Assembly: GCA_029061605.1 (NCBI GenBank)
Contig: JAIDRT010000038.1
Location: forward strand, 1-43,845
Source of the DNA: Clostridia bacterium
GTDB lineage: Bacteria > Bacillota > Clostridia > Christensenellales > UBA3700
Length of the DNA: 43,845 nucleotides
Reading direction: 5' to 3'
The translations under genes were made by a program, and so were the position numbers. A model generated the notes under the pieces. The model made no database searches. It was not told where the DNA came from and saw only the letters and a program-made list of their open reading frames with translations. This document shows, one piece after another, positions 37,103 to 43,845 of this stretch (positions within the stretch are counted from its first letter, which is position 1; every line of letters begins with the position of its first letter).

Positions 37103-37956
37103 CATTTCTTACCTAGATCTTTCAATACCTCTCCTATATCTTCATTGATACACACAGACTGGCTTTGGATTTGCGGCGGGCATATAGCCTCGCCGTAGTT
37201 GACGCAAGCGTAAGCCGCATTGGGATTTTGAGCAGTAAGTCTCCAAAACGGATATTTGATAATTACAGGAGTATTATTGCCCACTCCGAGTTCAAGATAT
37301 AGAACTTTGCTATCCCTGTTTCGTTTTAAAAAGTTCTCATATCTCTTGCACGCGATATCCCAACCTTCGTCCTGCGCAAATTTATCGTCAGCGCGCAAAT
37401 TCATAGTCATAGGCATTCCGCACAAAGGACAACGCGGAATTAGTTGGGACGGTACTTTCATATCTTTTTGCTCTTTTACCATACGCCGAATGATCTCTTC
37501 GTTGTCGTACGTTTGGCTATGACAAGGAACGGAACATTGAAAAAGTCCGTAATCGCCCTGCGTATAAAAGAGCCTCTGCTTGTCAAACCCTGCCTTTTGA
37601 AAACAATGATCTACGTTGGTGGTAATTACGAAATAATTTTTGTCTTCGACAAGTCTAAACAGATCGTCATAAACAGGCTTAGGCGGCTGAGTATATCTAT
37701 TGATAAAGACATACCTTGACCAATACGCCCAATACTCTTCCAATGACGAATAGGGATAAAATCCGCCCGAATACATATCGTGAAAGCCGTACTTCTCTTC
37801 AAAATCACTAAAGTTGTCCTTGAATCGATTGCCAGAATATTCAAAACCTGCGGAAGTTGAAAGTCCCGCTCCAGCGCCAATCAAAATTGCGTCTGCGTTT
37901 TTTAACGTCGTCTTTAACTTATTTATTTGCTCCAAGTAATCTTGAGTATATTTCAT
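37102..37956 (-). CDS. SirTM: macrodomain-linked sirtuin, protein ADP-ribosyltransferase
   Basis: This 284-residue protein has the sirtuin NAD site (AILIGAGAGLSTSAGFEYSG) and TTNVDHCFQKAGF, but where canonical sirtuins have the catalytic His it shows QGDYGLFQC, the variant of the SirTM class that ADP-ribosylates proteins instead of deacetylating them. Two CxxC-type pairs (CSVPCH, CPLCG) fit the zinc site. The ATG at 37956 has AAGGA upstream and overlaps the macrodomain gene. Its partner macrodomain upstream removes ADP-ribose. The usual target, a GcvH-like protein, is not in this window. Confidence 0.88.
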   Translation of the reverse strand: MKYTQDYLEQINKLKTTLKNADAILIGAGAGLSTSAGFEYSGNRFKDNFSDFEEKYGFHDMYSGGFYPYSSLEEYWAYWSRYVFINRYTQPPKPVYDDLFRLVEDKNYFVITTNVDHCFQKAGFDKQRLFYTQGDYGLFQCSVPCHSQTYDNEEIIRRMVKEQKDMKVPSQLIPRCPLCGMPMTMNLRADDKFAQDEGWDIACKRYENFLKRNRDSKVLYLELGVGNNTPVIIKYPFWRLTAQNPNAAYACVNYGEAICPPQIQSQSVCINEDIGEVLKDLGKK

Positions 37957-38695
37957 AGTCCAAATCCTTGAATACGTTGAAAACAACTTTGATATTGCTT
38001 TTAGTATCCGTCTTGTATTTTAATACTGAATTGACTGCAATTTGCGCCGCCCTCTCGTTTGGGAAAGCAAATTCGCCGGTGGATATGCAACAAAATGCAA
38101 TGCTCTGCAATCTATATTTATCGGCAATTGCAAGACAGGAATTATAACAACTTGCGAGTTCATCCTCATTCTTTTGCGTGAGCGCTCCGCGTACAATAGG
38201 TCCGACTGTATGCAAGACGTATTTACACGGCAAGTTATAAGCGCCTGTAATTTTTGCTCTGCCGGTAGGCTCGTACGTTCCTTGCTTGCTCATAATTTGT
38301 GCGCACTCCAAGCGCAACTGAGCCCCCGCAAAAGTATGGATGGCATTGTCAATACAACCGTGATTGGGACAAAAACAACCCAGCATCTGCGAATTTGCCG
38401 CATTGACTATTGCGTCGCATTTCAGAGTAGTTGTATCCCCCTGCCAAAGATACGTATCGGGAGCGATGGGTCTTAAATCCGCAATATCCGTCACGCCTTT
38501 AATACGTAATTCCTCTTGCAAATATTCGTCTTGAATTTGCAAAAATTCTTCGCTTGCGGTTTTTGGCATTCTCATATTTAAGAGCGCGCGAAGCAATCTT
38601 TTTTGAGAAATCACTTCGCGCGGCATTTTTGCTTTTGAATGATTTTCCAAAAGCAAATGCTCGATCAAAAACTTTCTTCTGCCTTCTTGTGTCAT
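37919..38695 (-). CDS. Zinc-dependent macrodomain protein ADP-ribosyl hydrolase
   Basis: This 258-residue protein has a helical N-terminal region and a macrodomain from about residue 70 (LWQGDTTTLKCDAIVNAANSQMLGCFCPNHGCIDNAIHTFAG). The CFCPNHGCIDNAIH stretch holds the Cys/His/Cys ligands of the zinc-macro class. The fold is completed by AYNLPCKYVLHTVGP and SIAFCCISTGEFAFP. It would reverse modification by the SirTM next to it. The ATG overlaps the cupin stop (ATGA). Confidence 0.9.
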   Translation of the reverse strand: MTQEGRRKFLIEHLLLENHSKAKMPREVISQKRLLRALLNMRMPKTASEEFLQIQDEYLQEELRIKGVTDIADLRPIAPDTYLWQGDTTTLKCDAIVNAANSQMLGCFCPNHGCIDNAIHTFAGAQLRLECAQIMSKQGTYEPTGRAKITGAYNLPCKYVLHTVGPIVRGALTQKNEDELASCYNSCLAIADKYRLQSIAFCCISTGEFAFPNERAAQIAVNSVLKYKTDTKSNIKVVFNVFKDLDYEIYSRLLGANK

Positions 38696-39045
38696 AATAC
38701 TACTGCGTCAGTCATAGTAAAGCCCTCTAACGAGCCTTCTTTCACTTGTATACATACGTATTTCAACGCCGTGTCTGCCGACGCAAAAAACTGTCTTTTT
38801 GCAGACGGAGAAATACGTACCCAATCTCCTGCTTTCAGACTGACGCTTTCGCCGTCAATAACAGCAATTCCCTGTCCGTCAAGAATTGCATAAATCTCTT
38901 CATTTTGCTTGTGGGAATGTACAAATGGCACTCCTACCCCTGCTGGCAACGTATTGACGCTGACTTCCGCTCCTGTAAGATTGAGCGTATCGTGAAGTTC
39001 GATACGACTTTCTTCTGCAATGCTGACTTTTTTAAAATTGTTCAT
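38692..39045 (-). CDS. Cupin-domain protein
   Basis: This 117-residue single cupin has VPFVHSHKQNEEIYAILDGQGIAVIDGE (metal-binding His/His/Glu motif) and a second motif ending in GDWVRISPSAKRQFFA. It is the first gene of the cupin / macrodomain / SirTM operon, overlapping the macrodomain gene by four bases. Cupins accompany some such operons, but its substrate is unknown. The promoter lies between it and the divergent HxlR gene. Confidence 0.85.
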   Translation of the reverse strand: MNNFKKVSIAEESRIELHDTLNLTGAEVSVNTLPAGVGVPFVHSHKQNEEIYAILDGQGIAVIDGESVSLKAGDWVRISPSAKRQFFASADTALKYVCIQVKEGSLEGFTMTDAVVL

Positions 39046-39094
39046 AAAATATCTCCTAAAAATTTATTTTTTGCAACCTTTCGATTACGCTCAC

Positions 39095-39123
39095 AGTATA
39101 GCAAAAGAAAAAAAGCAATACAA
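39095..39123 (-). promoter_or_regulatory. Promoter of the cupin-macro-SirTM operon
   Basis: On the minus strand TTGTAT (39123-39118), 17 bp, TATACT (39100-39095). Confidence 0.75.
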
Positions 39124-39127
39124 GACC

Positions 39128-39162
39128 GTTACAATTCTATTACATAGTAATAATTTTGTAAC
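39128..39162. promoter_or_regulatory. 35-bp dyad, probable HxlR operator
   Basis: GTTACAA (39128-39134) and TTGTAAC (39156-39162) are exact inverted copies around a smaller TTAC/GTAA pair. It lies between the two divergent promoters, where a self-regulating HxlR would bind. Confidence 0.7.
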
Positions 39163-39182
39163 CTAGTCTCTTTTTTAAACTA

Positions 39183-39211
39183 TTGACTTGACACTCACAA
39201 TTTGATATAAT
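39183..39211 (+). promoter_or_regulatory. Promoter of the HxlR gene
   Basis: -35 TTGACT (39183-39188), a 17-bp spacer, and -10 TATAAT (39206-39211). Confidence 0.8.
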
Positions 39212-39239
39212 GTTTATAAATATAAAAGGAAGTAAAAAT

Positions 39240-39563
39240 ATGCTAACAAAAGAAGAATTACCTGAATGTCCAGTTGCAACAACCGTTCAACTAATTGGCA
39301 ACAAATGGAAATTACTTATTATCCGCAATCTTCTTGACAGACCTCAACGGTTTACGGAGTTTTTCAAGACTATACCGGGAATAAGTAAAAAAGTTTTGAC
39401 TGATAATCTGCGCGCGCTTGAAGAAGACGGACTTGTCGAAAGAGAGGTTTTTGCGGAAGTGCCTCCGCGCGTGGTGTATTCTCTCTCGCAACTTGGTAAA
39501 TCTCTTAAGCCTATTCTTGACGCAATGTGGAATTGGGGAACGGAATATAAAAACATTATATGA
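39240..39563 (+). CDS. HxlR-family transcriptional regulator
   Basis: This 107-residue winged-helix protein has CPVATTVQLIGNKWKLLIIRNLLDRPQRFTEF, PGISKKVLTDNLRALEEDGLVER and RVVYSLSQLGKSL, the HxlR signature, including the N-terminal Cys of redox- or electrophile-sensing members. I chose ATG 39240, about eight bases after AAAGGAAG. It is divergent from the cupin / macro / SirTM operon and likely controls it through the dyad at 39128-39162. Confidence 0.9.
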   Translation: MLTKEELPECPVATTVQLIGNKWKLLIIRNLLDRPQRFTEFFKTIPGISKKVLTDNLRALEEDGLVEREVFAEVPPRVVYSLSQLGKSLKPILDAMWNWGTEYKNII

Positions 39564-39574
39564 TATTTGATAAT

Positions 39575-39604
39575 ACAAAATGACGGCTTTTGCCGTCATT
39601 TTGT
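39575..39604. terminator. 13-bp bidirectional terminator
   Basis: ACAAAATGACGGC and GCCGTCATTTTGT form a perfect 13-bp stem with loop TTTT, between the convergent HxlR and flavin-reductase genes. Confidence 0.9.
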
Positions 39605-39617
39605 TTATGCGTTAAAT

Positions 39618-40190
39618 TTATTTCTTCATCAACTTTGCGCCTGCGTTCCAAGCCTGTCCGACCTTTTCGCCTATCGCATAATAACCGCTTTGGAACTGAT
39701 CGAATACGAAAGCGTTGAGTTTTTTGGGATTTACTCTACCTCTTTCGTCAAGCACTTTTTCGTCGGCAAGTACGTTGAGTATCTCGCCAAGCACTCTAAA
39801 GCCGTATACAGTATTCTGACACTCGACCACCTTGCACTCAAGCGTCAACGGAAAGTCTTCGACAATAGGAGCGTCTACTCTTGCGCTCTTGACTGCGCGC
39901 AAGCCTGAACGCTGGAATTTGTCTTTCATCTTATTGGCTGTGGCAATGCCAAAAAAGTCCGCCTCTTCGATATGCTCAACGTCGGCTACGCTCAAAGTAA
40001 ACGCGCCATTGCGTTTGATATTTTCTGCAGTCTTATGGTCCTCGTCAATATTCAGCGCAACCATATTCTCTGCGCAAATTCCTCCCCAAGCCATATTCAT
40101 AACGTCTACGCTGCCGTCCTCGTTGTAGGTAGCGATCATAAGCACAGGCATTGGAAACACATACGGTTTTACTCCCAAATCTTTTAACAT
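39618..40190 (-). CDS. Flavin-reductase-like FMN-binding split-barrel protein
   Basis: This protein of about 190 residues has MPVLMIATYNEDGSVDVMNMAWGG, ENMVALNIDEDHKTAENIKRNGAFTLSVADVEHIEEADFFG and SGLRAVKSARVDAPIVEDFPLTLEC, the pattern of the flavin-reductase-like split-barrel family that binds FMN. The start at 40190 has AAAGGAG eight bases upstream. Its physiological electron partner is unknown. It is convergent with the HxlR gene. Confidence 0.9.
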   Translation of the reverse strand: MLKDLGVKPYVFPMPVLMIATYNEDGSVDVMNMAWGGICAENMVALNIDEDHKTAENIKRNGAFTLSVADVEHIEEADFFGIATANKMKDKFQRSGLRAVKSARVDAPIVEDFPLTLECKVVECQNTVYGFRVLGEILNVLADEKVLDERGRVNPKKLNAFVFDQFQSGYYAIGEKVGQAWNAGAKLMKK

Positions 40191-40258
40191 AATACACTCC
40201 TTTAATTTTATTACGATACGATTATACGGCGCCAACTCTGTTTTGTCAACGCCTAAAT

Positions 40259-40681
40259 TTATTTACTCTTTCGCATCAGCGTTGCGCTGTCTCGGCGATA
40301 CCCCAAAGATTTATAAAGTCTTTTTGCTTTTCTGTTATTGCGCCCAGTAAACAACTGAAAATTCTCAACGCAAAAATTCTCTTTGCAATATGCGTGCATA
40401 AATTCTATCATCTTGCTTGCATATCCTTTTCGTCTATGCTCTTTTGTCACAAACACTTCAGTAATCCCCGCATAAGTCTTTGAATAGCAAAATGATATCA
40501 TAACTTGAGCGCAAACAAAGCCAACGACTACTCCGTTCTCTTCGCTGACAACGATAATTTCGCATTTGTTATTCTCAAGACGCTCTTTGATAATATCCAA
40601 AGTCACGACGCCTTTGCCGTTGAACTCTTCGTTGAGCAAAAGGAGTTGCTGAGCGTCAAGAGGTGTTGCCAATCTTATCAT
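40259..40681 (-). CDS. GNAT-family N-acetyltransferase
   Basis: This 140-residue protein has the GNAT core: IRLATPLDAQQLLLLNEEF at the N-terminus, the acetyl-CoA site HRRKGYASKMIEF (about residues 85-97), and FTGRNNRKAKRLYKSLGY near the C-terminus. The substrate (small amine, antibiotic or protein) cannot be told. The start is at 40681. It lies between the transporter and flavin-reductase genes on the same strand. Confidence 0.9.
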   Translation of the reverse strand: MIRLATPLDAQQLLLLNEEFNGKGVVTLDIIKERLENNKCEIIVVSEENGVVVGFVCAQVMISFCYSKTYAGITEVFVTKEHRRKGYASKMIEFMHAYCKENFCVENFQLFTGRNNRKAKRLYKSLGYRRDSATLMRKSK

Positions 40682-40704
40682 AATAAATCCCCCGTCTTAC
40701 GCCG

Positions 40705-42141
40705 TCAGATATTGAATACGCCAAATGCGTCCAGTATAGACGTGACGAGTATTGCCGCAATACATATCGGACAGACGTATTTGATCATCACGTTAAAAAA
40801 TTTCTTAAACTTAAAAGGTCCGTTGAGTTCTATCTCGTCGGTAAGATTTTGACAACCCACCACGTAACCTATGAATACGCAAGTCAAAAGCGCAGCGATT
40901 GGCATAAGAATTGAGTTGCTCAAGAAGTCAAACATATCGAGTATCGTCATTCCGCCTACTGAAACTGCGCTCCACACTCCAAAGCCCAGCGAAGACGGTA
41001 TGCCAAGCAACAGCGTACCTACGTAAACTATCACGCTTGACTTTTTGCGCGACAAATGGAATTTATCAATGACAATAGACACAACAGTCTCCATAAGAGA
41101 TATAGCCGAAGTCAGCGCGGCAAACAGCACAAGAGCAAAAAACAGCGCTCCCAATATCCCGCCGCCTACGTTTCCAAAATTTGCAAATACTTTTGGCAAC
41201 GCCACAAACATAAGTCCCGGTCCCTGCCCCAAAGTCTCGGGATTACCGCCGGAAAAAGCATACGCCGCAGGTATTATCATAAGTCCCGATAGCAATGCGA
41301 TACCTGTATCAAATACTTCGATTTGATGAACTGACGATTCTATCTTGTCTTGCTTTTTCATATACGAGCCGTATGTAATCATAATACCCATTGCAAGCGA
41401 CATTGAATAAAACAACTGCCCCAATGCGGCAAGCACGGTTTTGACAGAAAACTTTTTGAAATCCGGCAACAGATAATACTTGATGCCCTCTGCTGAGCCG
41501 GGCATTGTCAATGCGTAAATCGTCACGCCAATGGTCAACAGCACAAGCGCAGGCATCAAAAACTTGCTTACCTTTTCCACACCCTTCTCAACGCCGAAAA
41601 GCACGACTACGAAAACTATGCTGACGAATATAAAAAAGAACAGCAAAGGTTGCCAAGGCGAAGTGATAAATGCGTTGAAGAAATTATCCCCTGCGGCAGA
41701 TGCGCCTCCGCCTGTAATATACGTGAAGAAATATTTGCCTACCCAACCGCCAATGACGGAATAATAAGGCAAAATGATAATTGGGATTATTGCGCACAGC
41801 ACTCCCAAAAACGCCCACTTCTTGTTGAGTTTTTTAAATGCATTGATAGCGCTCATACCTGTCTTTCGTCCCAGCGCTATCTCCGCAATCATCAATACAA
41901 ATCCAAAGGTTACCGCCAATACTATGTAGGTGAGCAAAAAAATTCCACCGCCGTATTTTGCCGCAAGATATGGAAATCGCCATATATTGCCAAGCCCTAC
42001 GGCAGATCCTGCCGCCGCAAGCACAAAACCTATTTTGCTGGTAAAGCCTCCGCGTTTTTTCTTGGTCTGCAACTCTTGGCTGTTTTGTTCGTCAAGCGAT
42101 TGATTGTCCTGCATATCCGCAGAGGTATTATTCTCTTCCAT
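40705..42141 (-). CDS. Neurotransmitter:sodium symporter (NSS/SNF) family transporter
   Basis: This protein of about 478 residues has the TM1 signature IGFVLAAAGSAVGLGNIWRFPYLAAKYGGG, which in the family binds the substrate and sodium, and about 11-12 membrane helices, including the typical SYMKKQDKIESSVHQIEVFDTGIALLSGLMIIPAAYAF stretch. An acidic, Gln-rich N-terminal tail precedes it. The start at 42141 has AAGGAG six bases upstream. It would import an amino acid with Na+; substrate not predictable. Confidence 0.93.
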   Translation of the reverse strand: MEENNTSADMQDNQSLDEQNSQELQTKKKRGGFTSKIGFVLAAAGSAVGLGNIWRFPYLAAKYGGGIFLLTYIVLAVTFGFVLMIAEIALGRKTGMSAINAFKKLNKKWAFLGVLCAIIPIIILPYYSVIGGWVGKYFFTYITGGGASAAGDNFFNAFITSPWQPLLFFFIFVSIVFVVVLFGVEKGVEKVSKFLMPALVLLTIGVTIYALTMPGSAEGIKYYLLPDFKKFSVKTVLAALGQLFYSMSLAMGIMITYGSYMKKQDKIESSVHQIEVFDTGIALLSGLMIIPAAYAFSGGNPETLGQGPGLMFVALPKVFANFGNVGGGILGALFFALVLFAALTSAISLMETVVSIVIDKFHLSRKKSSVIVYVGTLLLGIPSSLGFGVWSAVSVGGMTILDMFDFLSNSILMPIAALLTCVFIGYVVGCQNLTDEIELNGPFKFKKFFNVMIKYVCPICIAAILVTSILDAFGVFNI

Positions 42142-42168
42142 TTTTCTCCTTGTATCTAACAAATAAAA

Positions 42169-43800
42169 TTATTTTTTCTTCAACTCTTGTCTTATTGCGT
42201 CGTTTATTCGCTCTCGCATCTGCAATTGCCATTCGTCGCTATGCGGATAATCTGCAAAAGTGATAGGCTTGTCTGCGCCTTGCTCCAACAATTTGAGCGT
42301 CTTTTCTCTGCCGATAAGACTTTCGGCAAGTTGCAATGCTCTCATATCTTGCAAGCCGTCGTAGAATACTCTCAACCTCAACGAAATCAACGGCTTTTCG
42401 TCTTTGCCGGGATAGACGACAAAGGAGTCTCCCGACGGAAAGAATCCGCCTGCGTCCGTTTCTTGATAAGGATCGACTTCGCCCACCGAAAGACGCTTGT
42501 ACCAGAAGTTGAATCCCCAATGCAAAAATCCCTTGACGTCATATTTATACATCTGACAACCCAGTACTCTGTTTCGTTGCGACGGCATAGAGAAAAATCT
42601 ATTGGCGACCCTGTCAACCTGAGCGCAGCAGTAATACGTCCAAAGTTCCTTGACGTTACCAATAAAAGCGCCTATATGGTCGTTGGCAGGTATAGGCAAT
42701 TCCACCAATCCCTTTTGATAAAACTTGTAATCGCTCAACGCATCTATTATCTTGAAGTCGCCGAAAAGTTGTTTGACAATCTCACTTGCCTTGCGGTACT
42801 GACGTATAACTCCAGCAAAAGGCTCGTCGGACACGTGGAAAAATACCTTGTCGGCAACGCCCTTTTGTATCAGATATTCTTTTAGGCGAGGAGCAAGCGC
42901 CGCGAGGAACGCCTTGTACTTCCTGCCCGCTCCGCGAGTATTCCAACCAAAAATCTTTTTGACTTGTCCGTCTACGTTTGCGACAATCTTGGGACATTTC
43001 TTTGCGCCCCATTGCGTAAAGAAGTGAGCCATTTCAAAATACTCTATGCCTACTCTATGACACATATTTATCCACTTGTCAAGATTAGAAAAATCAAAAG
43101 AATATTTGCCGTCATCTACGCTCACGCCGACAAGTTGGACGGTCAGTCTCTCTCCGCCTTTCTTGGTATCAAGCGGAGGCGTGAATATTGGAGTAAGCAC
43201 GACGTTCATTCCATACTCTCTAGCCGTCTTGAGATAAGTCTCGACAATACTCCAATATCTGTCGGAAAATACTTCGGCATTGTAATAAGTCGCAAGGCAG
43301 TCGGTATGAAACCAGTTGGTATACAAAAGCGACTGCTTTGGCAAATCGCAATCTATTACGTCAATGATAAACTCCGCTTGCGACTGCTCTGCGCCGCTGT
43401 TGAAATTCACTTGGACTTTTTGCTCTCCTGCAGGCAACTCGGGATCTGGGTCTATCGACAGCCAAAGGCTCGTCCACTTGCCCGCAGTCAAATTTATCTC
43501 TCCCTCCAGCGGTCGCAATAATTCAGGAAACTTGCCGGCATCTTTTCTCAAAGTGTAATCGTCCTGCATCTTTGCTACCGGCATTGCCGAATATATCTCC
43601 TCTACGACAAAAGGCTTGAGTGCTTGAGCAAACGGCGACTTGATCTCAACCGAAACTTTGCTGTCGCAATCGCTCGTCAAAGCAATCTGCAAAGACGCCT
43701 TCTCGTTGCGAAAAATACTCAGTCTCTCAAATGTTTTGGCTTTTGGCTCTTCGTCAGAAAAGACTTTGACAAGAGGGCTCAACGGCTTTACTTTTAACAT
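42169..43800 (-). CDS. GH123-like / DUF4091 protein
   Basis: This protein of about 543 residues has an N-terminal beta-sandwich (LSPLVKVFSDEEPKAKTFERLSIFRNEKASLQIALTSD) and a catalytic-type barrel: LLYTNWFHTDCLATYYN, EYGMNVVLTPIFTPPLD, FFHVSDEPFAG (an Asp-Glu pair as in GH123 substrate-assisted hydrolases) and WGFNFWYKRLSVGEVDPYQETDAGGFFPSGDSFVVYPG. There is no signal peptide, so it would act in the cytoplasm. ATG 43800 is preferred because AAAGGAG lies seven bases upstream. The region beyond 43800 is non-coding here. Confidence 0.9.
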   Translation of the reverse strand: MLKVKPLSPLVKVFSDEEPKAKTFERLSIFRNEKASLQIALTSDCDSKVSVEIKSPFAQALKPFVVEEIYSAMPVAKMQDDYTLRKDAGKFPELLRPLEGEINLTAGKWTSLWLSIDPDPELPAGEQKVQVNFNSGAEQSQAEFIIDVIDCDLPKQSLLYTNWFHTDCLATYYNAEVFSDRYWSIVETYLKTAREYGMNVVLTPIFTPPLDTKKGGERLTVQLVGVSVDDGKYSFDFSNLDKWINMCHRVGIEYFEMAHFFTQWGAKKCPKIVANVDGQVKKIFGWNTRGAGRKYKAFLAALAPRLKEYLIQKGVADKVFFHVSDEPFAGVIRQYRKASEIVKQLFGDFKIIDALSDYKFYQKGLVELPIPANDHIGAFIGNVKELWTYYCCAQVDRVANRFFSMPSQRNRVLGCQMYKYDVKGFLHWGFNFWYKRLSVGEVDPYQETDAGGFFPSGDSFVVYPGKDEKPLISLRLRVFYDGLQDMRALQLAESLIGREKTLKLLEQGADKPITFADYPHSDEWQLQMRERINDAIRQELKKK

Positions 43801-43845
43801 ACCTATCTCCTTTAAAACTATTAAAATTTTAATTAGCATTTATAT

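Overview
The window reads as low-GC Bacillota DNA, most likely an uncultured spore-forming Clostridia lineage. The genetic code is standard, Shine-Dalgarno sites are strong (AAGGAGG type), vegetative promoters look like TTGACA/TATAAT, lipoprotein signals end in FVAC or FAGC, and one surface-protein operon may have a sporulation-type promoter. The taxon is inferred from these features only.

Left chromosomal flank (1-7500): the start of a lysine/alanine-rich histone-H1-like gene built from 36-bp repeats; an SOS-controlled Y-family DNA polymerase that appears to be leaderless; a small helical protein; a tandem pair of double-HTH regulators; a palindromic MITE-like repeat; two membrane proteins; and tRNA-Leu(GAG). 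A decayed integration island follows the tRNA. It holds a 41-residue Cys-rich protein, a tyrosine-integrase remnant and a secreted glycine-rich protein, and it ends in a second, imperfect copy of the tRNA 3' end fused to a fragment of a kinase gene. A lipoprotein and an intact cytidylate-kinase-like gene come next.

Mobile region (about 7.5-34.2 kb): an ISLre2-type transposase gene, then about 25 kb of conjugative-plasmid-like DNA with nearly all genes on the minus strand. Read in the direction of transcription (right to left) it holds a winged-helix replication protein, iterons, SSB, a 36-residue protein, a polyvalent zincin/ATPase/primase protein, a Cys-rich protein, a hairpin-dense probable oriT, a ribbon-helix-helix relaxosome protein, a MobP2/MobL-like relaxase, a 58-residue protein, a VirD4 coupling ATPase, a 1788-residue Ig-like surface protein, a small VirB2-like membrane protein, two unknown proteins, a VirB6-like channel protein, a PrgI-VirB4 fusion, ParA and an RHH partner. 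It ends in two toxin modules: a type III ToxIN-like system with its RNA antitoxin, and a VapD-like RNase with a possible partner. Two related lipoproteins face the opposite way inside the transfer operon. I see no integrase, VirB1-like hydrolase or VirB8-like gene.

The most unusual signals are in this element. The unrelated ToxN-like and VapD-like toxins end in the same roughly 30-residue C-terminal module followed by a lysine-rich tail ending in KGK. An 8-base motif (GTAAAGAC) at a 13-base period lies beside stop codons in five places, and the same double motif occurs inside the IS transposase gene.

Right chromosomal flank (34.2-43.8 kb): a three-gene DUF11/Cys-rich operon without signal peptides that may be a spore-surface system; an HxlR regulator divergent from a cupin / zinc-macrodomain / SirTM sirtuin operon, which is a reversible protein ADP-ribosylation module; a flavin-reductase-like protein; a GNAT acetyltransferase; a neurotransmitter:sodium-symporter-family transporter; and a GH123-like/DUF4091 protein that starts near the window edge.
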